64,000 nt of DNA from Maricaulis sp965242785 (GTDB lineage: Bacteria; Pseudomonadota; Alphaproteobacteria; Caulobacterales; Maricaulaceae), in contig CBDETA010000003.1 of assembly GCA_965242785.1 (NCBI GenBank), positions 372,001 to 436,000 on the forward strand. The letters run 5' to 3'. The notes below the pieces were generated by a model that worked only from the letters and a program-made list of their open reading frames with translations, ran no database searches and was not told the origin of the DNA. Both the position numbers and the translations under genes were made by a program. Shown piece by piece: positions 58,357 to 64,000 of this stretch (the stretch's first letter is position 1; each line of letters begins with the position of its first letter).

Positions 58357-59676
58357 ATGATGTTCAAGCAAGCAATCATGGCCTTGGGGCTGGCCATGTC
58401 GATTGGCGCCACAGCGGCGCCAGCCCAGGTCATCGGCGGTGAAGTCGATATCGAGGGATCACGCCATGACGTGATCTTCCTGGGCGGAGAAATCCGTGTC
58501 CGGGGCGAGGTCGATGGCGATGTGTCGGCCTTGGCAGGCGAGGGCGATATCGATGCCGATATCCGCGGCGCGCTGCACTTTCTGGGCGGCGATATCCGCA
58601 TTCGCGGCCGTGTCGGGGAAGAGGTCGAGATTGCCGGTGGCGATGTCGATCTTCATGCCGATGTTGGCGGGGATGTCTCGGTGGCCGGCGGCGACGTCAA
58701 TGTCGGTGGCAGCATAGGTGAAGACGTGTCGGCGGCCGGCGGTAGCGTGGAGATCGATGCCGACGTGCGCGGTCGTGCCCATGCCGCCGGGGGGCATGTG
58801 CGCTTCACGCCGAACAGCCGGGTCGCTGGCGGGGCTGAGATCGCGGGTGGCGAAGTTGAGCTCGCTGGCCACATCACCGGTGATGTTCGCATCGAAGGCG
58901 CCGAAATCACCCTGGCGGGGATCATCGACGGTGATGTCGAGATCGAGGCTGAAGAGGTCTACATCCTCAACAATGCGCAGGTCACGGGTACGCTGGAGAT
59001 CCGCGGCCCCAACCAGCCGGTTGTCGCGGAAGGCGCCAGCATCGGCAGCTATGACTATGCCTATGCGCCCTTCAATTTCGGCGCCAAGCACTGGGACGAT
59101 ATCGACATCGAGTTCGACGGACCGTGGGAAGCCATTGGTGCGCCGTTCGAATTCTTCGGCTTTGCCGTGCCCGGTTCGGCCTTGCTGCTGGGCCTGCTCG
59201 CCATCCTGCTGACGCCGCGCGGTGTCAGCCGGGTTGCCCGGACCTTCCGGTCCAAGCCGGTCATGTCCGGCTTTGTCGGATTCATCGGTTTTGCCCTGTC
59301 GCCGATCGTGCTGATCGTGCTGACCGTGCTGCTGGCCATTACGGTGATCGGTATCGTTCTGATCCCCTTCATGTGGGTACTGTTCTGGCCCTTCCTGCTG
59401 ATCTGTCTGGCACTGGGCGCGCTCAGCGTGGGTGACCTGATATTCAATCGCTCGCCGGATCAGCCGTTGGGCCTGGGGATGCGTCTCCTGTCGATGCTGC
59501 TGGTGCTGGCTGTCTCGGCTGGCCTTGGTGTGGTGGGCGTGCTGGGCGCCTTGGCCGGTTTCGTCCTCATGTTCATCGGCCTGGGTGCCTGGCTCATGTC
59601 CGGTGGCGAGGCCAAGCGTCAGGCCTATGCGGCGGCTCACGGCCACCAAGATGACAATACCGTAACGCAGGGGTGA
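58357..59676 (+). CDS. Secreted beta-solenoid protein with a C-terminal membrane domain (solenoid protein 3)
   Basis: 439 residues from ATG 58357 (CAGGGAGAG before it). Signal peptide MMFKQAIMALGLAMSIGATAAP-AQ. Residues about 25-225 are solenoid repeats (EIRVRGEVDGDVSALAGEGD, DIRIRGRVGEEVEIAGGDVD, DVSVAGGDVNVGGSIGEDVS). A linker (about 225-265, Tyr/Phe/Asp-rich) leads to four or five membrane helices (SALLLGLLAILLTPRGVSRV, VGFIGFALSPIVLIVLTVLL, MWVLFWPFLLICLALGALSV, VLALAV-like) and a short cytoplasmic tail ending DDNTVTQG. It could anchor a periplasmic solenoid polymer to the inner membrane. 62 bases after solenoid 2. Confidence 0.82.
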   Translation: MMFKQAIMALGLAMSIGATAAPAQVIGGEVDIEGSRHDVIFLGGEIRVRGEVDGDVSALAGEGDIDADIRGALHFLGGDIRIRGRVGEEVEIAGGDVDLHADVGGDVSVAGGDVNVGGSIGEDVSAAGGSVEIDADVRGRAHAAGGHVRFTPNSRVAGGAEIAGGEVELAGHITGDVRIEGAEITLAGIIDGDVEIEAEEVYILNNAQVTGTLEIRGPNQPVVAEGASIGSYDYAYAPFNFGAKHWDDIDIEFDGPWEAIGAPFEFFGFAVPGSALLLGLLAILLTPRGVSRVARTFRSKPVMSGFVGFIGFALSPIVLIVLTVLLAITVIGIVLIPFMWVLFWPFLLICLALGALSVGDLIFNRSPDQPLGLGMRLLSMLLVLAVSAGLGVVGVLGALAGFVLMFIGLGAWLMSGGEAKRQAYAAAHGHQDDNTVTQG

Positions 59677-59741
59677 CGCTGTTCGAGCTGCGCGCTACAT
59701 CATAACGCCTGAACCCGGATCTTGGGCCAAGGGGATACTTG

Positions 59742-62177
59742 ATGCGTAGCTATTACCTGATCGCACTGGCGACAGCCGCGGCGAGCCTGAACGTCGCGGC
59801 TGCCCAGCCGAACCAGCAGACCGTCAATGACTGGCGGGACGCCTTCCGCCAGCTTGAGGACGAGGACTGGCCGACGCCAAACCGCGAACGCCGGGCCACC
59901 GGTGCGCCGGGCCCGGACTACTGGCAACAGGACGTCGACTACGAAATCGACATCCGTCTCGACGAGAATGACAAGCATCTCTACGGCACCGAGACCGTCA
60001 CCTATACCAACAACGCGCCGGATCCGCTGGACTTCCTCTGGTTCCAGCTCGACCAGAACCGCTTCCGCCCCGATTCCATCGCGGTGATGACCGAAACCGT
60101 CGGCGGGGGCGGTCGCTCGTCCAGCCGCACCGGCGGGGCCAATCCGGAAGGCATCTCCGCGTCGTCGCTGCGCCGCCGCCAGCAGATCGCCGAGAATGGC
60201 TATGGCCACAACATCACGGCAGTGACGGATGCCGATGGCAATCCGCTGGACCACACCATCGTCGACACGCTGATGCGGATCGATCTGCCGGACACGCTTG
60301 AGACGGGCGACAGCGTCACTTTCACCATCGAATGGGACTATCGCCTGATCGAGACCCAGGTCATCGGCGGCCGGGCGGGCTGGGAGTGTTTCGAGGAAAC
60401 CGAGGACACGGGCGGCGATTGCATCTACCAGATCGCGCAATGGTTCCCGCGCGCCGCGGCCTTTTCCGACTATGAAGCCTGGCACAACAAGGCCTTTCTG
60501 GGCCGCGGTGAGTTCGCGCTGGAATTCGGTGATTACGAGGTCTCCATCACGGTGCCGCAGGACTTCATCGTCTCGGCCACGGGCGTGCTGCAGAACCCGG
60601 ACGAAGTGCTCAACCAGGTCCAGCGTGACCGTCTGGAAGAAGCGCGCACGGCGTCCGAACCGGTCTTCATCGTCACGCCCGCCGAGGCGCGTGCCAATGA
60701 ACGCCGTCCGACCCGATCAACCGCCACCTGGGAGTTCCGCGCCGAGAATGTGCGCGATTTCGCCTGGGCCGGCTCACGCAAATTCATCTGGGACGCCGTC
60801 GGTGTTGAACAGGACGGGCAGGGCGAGGCGCCCGACCTCGTCATGGCGATGTCCTTCTATCCCAATGAAAGCGAACCGCTCTGGTCGACCTTCTCGACCC
60901 GGGCCGTGGAACACACGCTCGCCGTCTACAACGAGTTTGCCTTCCCCTATCCCTATCCGGTGGCCCAGTCCGTCGCCGGCCCGCAGGGCGGCATGGAATA
61001 CCCGATGATCACCTTCAATGGCGGCACCTATGGCCGTCCGGTGACGGATGATGACGGCAATCTGAGCTATTCGCTGACGGCCAAGCGCGGCCTGATCGGC
61101 GTGATCATCCACGAGATCGGCCATATCTATTTCCCGATGATCGTGAATTCGGACGAGCGCCAGTGGACCTGGATGGATGAAGGTCTCAACTCCTTCCTGC
61201 AATTCCAGGCCGAGCGCCAGTGGGAGGAGGATTTCCCCGTCCGCCGCGGCGATCCCCATTCGATCACTTCCTACATGGTCTCCACCAACCAGATGCCGAT
61301 CATGACGCAGTCGGACTCGATCGTGCAGTTTGGTCCCAATGCCTATTCCAAGCCGACCATCGCCCTGGTGATCCTGCGCGAAACGATTCTGGGGCGCGAA
61401 CTCTTCGACGAGGCCTTCCGTACCTATGCCGAGCGCTGGCGTTTCCGCCGGCCGACCCCGTATGACTTTTTCCGCACCATGGAAGAAGTGTCCGGTGTCG
61501 ATCTGGACTGGTTCTGGCGCGGCTGGTTCTACTCGACCGACCATGTCGACATCTCGCTCGACCGCGTCATCGAGGGCACGCTGGACACGGAAAACCCGGA
61601 GATCGAGAACGCCCGCGAGCGCTCCATCCTGGCCGAACGTCCCGAAAGCCTGACCCAGGTGGCCAATCGCGAGGCGGGCATCTCCACCTACGCGTCCCGC
61701 AATCCGGAAGTCATCGACTTCTATTCCCGCAATGACCAGCAGACGGTCACCAACCGCCAGCGCGAGGCCTATGAGCGCCTGCGGGGCGAACTGGAGGACT
61801 ATGAGGCCGAGATCCTGGCCAGCGACACACGGGTCTATTATCTCGACTTCACCAATGAGGGTGGCGTTGTCATGCCGATCATCCTCGAATTCACCTTTGC
61901 CGATGGGGGCACCGAAATCGTGCGCATCCCGGCCGAGGTGTGGCGCTATAATCCGCGCGAGGTTACCTGGACCTATGTGACCGATCGCGAAGTCGTTCAG
62001 GTCGAGCTGGATCCGCTCTGGGAAACCGCCGATGCCGACCGGACCGACAATTACTATCCGCCGCGCATCGAGCCGACCCGGCTTGAGGTCTACCGGTCCT
62101 CGTCGAACAATTCGACGATGATGGACGACATGGACCTGCGGGTCAGCCGCGACAGCGTGCGCACGCGTCCGCAATAA
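59742..62177 (+). CDS. Secreted M1-family zinc aminopeptidase-like protein
   Basis: 811 residues from ATG 59742 (a TTG lies one codon before). Signal peptide MRSYYLIALATAAASLNVAAA after the first Met. An N-terminal beta domain (YEIDIRLDENDKHLYGTETV), then the gluzincin site HEIGHIYFPM with His457, Glu458, His461 and Glu480 in WMDEGLNSF, the spacing of M1 peptidases. The exopeptidase GAMEN motif appears as GGMEYP near 420. The C-terminal region is rich in charged strands. Periplasmic or outer-membrane-facing; substrate unknown. It is followed after 20 bases by the DUF6702 gene. Confidence 0.88.
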   Translation: MRSYYLIALATAAASLNVAAAQPNQQTVNDWRDAFRQLEDEDWPTPNRERRATGAPGPDYWQQDVDYEIDIRLDENDKHLYGTETVTYTNNAPDPLDFLWFQLDQNRFRPDSIAVMTETVGGGGRSSSRTGGANPEGISASSLRRRQQIAENGYGHNITAVTDADGNPLDHTIVDTLMRIDLPDTLETGDSVTFTIEWDYRLIETQVIGGRAGWECFEETEDTGGDCIYQIAQWFPRAAAFSDYEAWHNKAFLGRGEFALEFGDYEVSITVPQDFIVSATGVLQNPDEVLNQVQRDRLEEARTASEPVFIVTPAEARANERRPTRSTATWEFRAENVRDFAWAGSRKFIWDAVGVEQDGQGEAPDLVMAMSFYPNESEPLWSTFSTRAVEHTLAVYNEFAFPYPYPVAQSVAGPQGGMEYPMITFNGGTYGRPVTDDDGNLSYSLTAKRGLIGVIIHEIGHIYFPMIVNSDERQWTWMDEGLNSFLQFQAERQWEEDFPVRRGDPHSITSYMVSTNQMPIMTQSDSIVQFGPNAYSKPTIALVILRETILGRELFDEAFRTYAERWRFRRPTPYDFFRTMEEVSGVDLDWFWRGWFYSTDHVDISLDRVIEGTLDTENPEIENARERSILAERPESLTQVANREAGISTYASRNPEVIDFYSRNDQQTVTNRQREAYERLRGELEDYEAEILASDTRVYYLDFTNEGGVVMPIILEFTFADGGTEIVRIPAEVWRYNPREVTWTYVTDREVVQVELDPLWETADADRTDNYYPPRIEPTRLEVYRSSSNNSTMMDDMDLRVSRDSVRTRPQ

Positions 62178-62197
62178 AGTCCTGGAGGCAAACGCGA

Positions 62198-62704
62198 ATG
62201 CTGCGGCTTCGCACTTTGATCTGTGTCCTGGCGGGCCTGCTGGCAACAACAGCGCCCGCCAGCGCGCATCGGGTCCATGCCGGTGTCACCGAGATTGCCG
62301 TCAATCCGCGCACCGGCGAGATGGAAGTGATCACGCGTGTCTTCGCGCACGACCTCGCCGAGGCGCTGGGCGAGCTGGAGGCCGACGCCGCCGATTTCAT
62401 CGCCAGCCCGGAAGGGCTCGAGCGGGTCGGGGCCTATGCCCTGGAATATCTCAGGATGGCAGACGGTGAGGGCACGCTGTTCGACCTCACCTATGTCGGT
62501 GCCGAGGTCGAGGGCGAGTTTGCCTGGATCTATCTCGCCGCCCCGGCACCAGCCGACCAGTCCGCCTTCATCGTCGACAATGACATCCTGGCCGACCATT
62601 TCGACGACCAGGTGATGATGACCAATCTGCGCTTCAACTCCCACGTCCGCACGGCCATGCAGGGCCCGGGACGCCGGGCCCCTGTCCGGCTTCGCTTCGA
62701 TTGA
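62198..62704 (+). CDS. Secreted DUF6702-family protein
   Basis: 168 residues from ATG 62198 (CTGGAGGC before it). Signal peptide of about 25 residues ending at PASA-HR. HRVHAGVTEIAVNPRTGEME is the family opening, followed by VITRVFAHDLAEALGEL, and the late NDILADHFDDQVMMTNLRF. DUF6702 proteins are small periplasmic proteins often next to M1 peptidases, as here; their role is not known. Confidence 0.75.
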   Translation: MLRLRTLICVLAGLLATTAPASAHRVHAGVTEIAVNPRTGEMEVITRVFAHDLAEALGELEADAADFIASPEGLERVGAYALEYLRMADGEGTLFDLTYVGAEVEGEFAWIYLAAPAPADQSAFIVDNDILADHFDDQVMMTNLRFNSHVRTAMQGPGRRAPVRLRFD

Positions 62705-62780
62705 ACTCCCCGGTTCAGGGGATCGACAACACCGAGTGAAGCCGCAAAGCTGCCGCGACATGCATGGCAGGGAGGGCAGC

Positions 62781-63131
62781 ATGGCCCAGAAGAAACCCAT
62801 CAACCGGCGGTCCTTCCTGGTCCGTGTTTCCGGCACTGCAGCGGTCATGGGCGCGGCGGCCGTTGTCACCGGGTGTGCGACCAGCGAGAACTGTTCCGGC
62901 TATACTGACCGGGATGCCGGGCGCTATGCGGACCGGGCCCGATGCGGAAGGGGGCCCAATGCGCCGCGCGCTCCGCAGGCGCCGCGGCAGCAACAATCTG
63001 TCAGCGATCTGGACCCGGGCGACCCGGTCGGACGGGGGCGCGGCGGGACCCGGGGCACGTGTACCGACAGCGACACCCAGGCTACCAATTATCGCACCGA
63101 CCCGCCCGGTCGCGGACAACGCTGCCGCTGA
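62781..63131 (+). CDS. Putative Tat-exported lipoprotein, unknown function
   Basis: 116 residues from ATG 62781 (GGGAGGGC before it). Twin-arginine signal NRRSFLVRVSG with hydrophobic AAVMGAAAVVTGC, so Tat export and lipid anchoring are both indicated. The mature part is short, low in hydrophobics, rich in Arg, Gly, Asp and Pro, with four Cys (SENCSG, ADRARCGRG, TRGTCTD, GQRCR). No domain recognised; it may be largely disordered or metal-binding. Confidence 0.65.
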   Translation: MAQKKPINRRSFLVRVSGTAAVMGAAAVVTGCATSENCSGYTDRDAGRYADRARCGRGPNAPRAPQAPRQQQSVSDLDPGDPVGRGRGGTRGTCTDSDTQATNYRTDPPGRGQRCR

Positions 63132-63134
63132 ACG

Positions 63135-63872
63135 CTAGACCTTGTGCACTGCGGCCGGGCAGCGGCAGGCGAAGCTCCCGGCCAGGTTTCCCTCGGTCAG
63201 GGTGTAATCGAACGTCACCTCGTCACCGGCCACCAGATCACGATTGGCGACCAGAACCGGCCGTCCATCATCGCGGTAGACGATGCGGCAAGTCGGCTCG
63301 CAGGCGTGGTTGACGAAATGTCCATAGCCGGTCGGTTCGACATGGCGCTCGTCCGAGGTCCGGAAGGAATAGGCCGTCTGAACCGGGCTGAAGGGACCGG
63401 TGATGGCCGCAACGCGGGCACCCGCCGCAATATTGCGGGATGCGATCGTGCCCCAGCCATGCGTCGGACTGCGCTCGAGACAGATGCCGTCCACCTCTTC
63501 GGCCACATAGGAACAGCTTGCGCCTGTCCCCAGGCGCAACAGGCCCTGACGCTCATGCGGTTCTCCGTCCGTGCGCGCTGCCAGGCTGAGGATTTCGGTC
63601 TTGCTGCCCGTGTCCGGTTCCAGTGTCAGGGACAGGCCGTCCACGGCCGAACCGCCCTGGATACGGAAGGTTTCGGGGTCCGCGGAGCCGGACGCCAGGC
63701 GGCTCAGTTCTCCGCCCACCCGGTCGCCGTGCGTGAGAAGCCGGATCCGGTCGAATATCCTCTGGCCGTCCGGTGTTACGAAAAAGCCCAGCAGGAATCG
63801 CACGCGCCCGCCTGGGGGCAGATCAGGGTCAGAAGAAATACTCACAGGAAATACCACAACGCTACCAAACAC
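63135..63872 (-). CDS. SET-domain protein
   Basis: 245 residues. N-terminal half of unknown fold (PGGRVRFLLGFFVTPDGQRI). The C-terminal half is a SET domain: HGWGTIASRNIAAGARVAAI, the pseudoknot motif GHFVNHACEPTCRIVY, AGDEVTFDYTLTEG and a post-SET-like Cys pair in FACRCPA. SET domains methylate lysines of proteins; in bacteria the targets are mostly unknown. Start uncertain: GTG 63872, 63857 or 63845, none with a ribosome-binding site. Convergent with the Tat lipoprotein gene, 3 bases between stops. The last 128 bases of the window show no gene. Confidence 0.82.
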   Translation of the reverse strand: MFGSVVVFPVSISSDPDLPPGGRVRFLLGFFVTPDGQRIFDRIRLLTHGDRVGGELSRLASGSADPETFRIQGGSAVDGLSLTLEPDTGSKTEILSLAARTDGEPHERQGLLRLGTGASCSYVAEEVDGICLERSPTHGWGTIASRNIAAGARVAAITGPFSPVQTAYSFRTSDERHVEPTGYGHFVNHACEPTCRIVYRDDGRPVLVANRDLVAGDEVTFDYTLTEGNLAGSFACRCPAAVHKV

Positions 63873-64000
63873 ATGGCGCGAGAGGTTAATGGGCTAGGGA
63901 CAGCGCGCAAGCAAAACCCGACAGCCAGTATCTATCGGCCGGGGATAAGTGGCCCCGCGGTAAATACCTGATTATTCAGCCGGTTCCCGTGATGTTTGGC

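Overview
The window is GC-rich, densely coding chromosome of an alphaproteobacterium of the Caulobacterales/Maricaulales type; Maricaulis or a close relative is my best guess. The reasons are: Caulobacter-type housekeeping promoters (TTGACG ... GCTAGAAC), an alphaproteobacterial SOS box (GTTC-N7-GTTC) in front of lexA, clusters of GANTC (CcrM-type) sites, a CtrA-like TTAA-N7-TTAA site, a pyruvate dehydrogenase operon whose E1 beta subunit carries a lipoyl domain, and lpxI rather than lpxH. I see no tRNA, rRNA, CRISPR array, integrase or intact insertion sequence. The assignment to a genus is inference, since no search could be run.

Layout. 1-5489: end of a lolC/lolE-type permease gene, lolD, a long odd spacer, a promoter with a 31-residue membrane microprotein, and dnaE. 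5490-6442: a patchwork of palindromic repeats. 6443-6895: a secreted NTF2-like protein. 7112-21592: the long envelope/translation run rpsB-tsf-pyrH-frr-uppS-cdsA-dxr-rseP-bamA-skp-lpxD-fabZ-lpxA-lpxI-lpxB. Together these make ribosomal and translation factors, UMP, isoprenoids, undecaprenyl diphosphate, phospholipid precursor, the outer-membrane protein assembly machine and lipid A. gltA and gltX face this run, and comEC is divergent from gltX. 26532-27399: a decayed spacer with a 9-bp tandem repeat. 27400-35484: lexA and the trp genes (trpC, trpD, trpG, trpE) on the minus strand, with a polysaccharide-deacetylase gene inserted on the plus strand and a PpiD/SurA-like foldase overlapping trpE.

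35657-45085: tpiA, a degenerate response-regulator protein, secG, pyrG, a PLP decarboxylase, a DUF2807 surface protein, rpmF, eno, a small membrane protein and ftsB. 45086-54661: the pyruvate dehydrogenase locus (pdhA, pdhB, pdhC, lpdA) interleaved with small accessory genes (NTF2-like, GFA/CENP-V-like, double hotdog thioesterase, 2OG-Fe(II) oxygenase, ACT protein, cupin, HD protein). 54742-63872: an envelope-related segment with three secreted proteins built of short bactofilin-like beta-solenoid repeats (two lipoproteins, one multi-span membrane protein), an Aas-like acyl-ACP synthetase, a secreted M1 peptidase, a DUF6702 protein, a Tat lipoprotein and a SET-domain protein.

The most interesting signals are: (1) a palindromic repeat that is intergenic at 5576-5710 and recurs in frame inside the linker of the pyruvate dehydrogenase E2 gene; (2) the extracytoplasmic beta-solenoid cluster, and a direct repeat TGCATCY with the same 22-bp period in front of two beta-solenoid genes 13 kb apart; (3) a 13-bp perfect inverted repeat overlapping the promoter of one of them; (4) four GANTC sites within 60 bp in front of ftsB; (5) a conserved-looking pseudo-receiver with Glu at the phosphoacceptor position.
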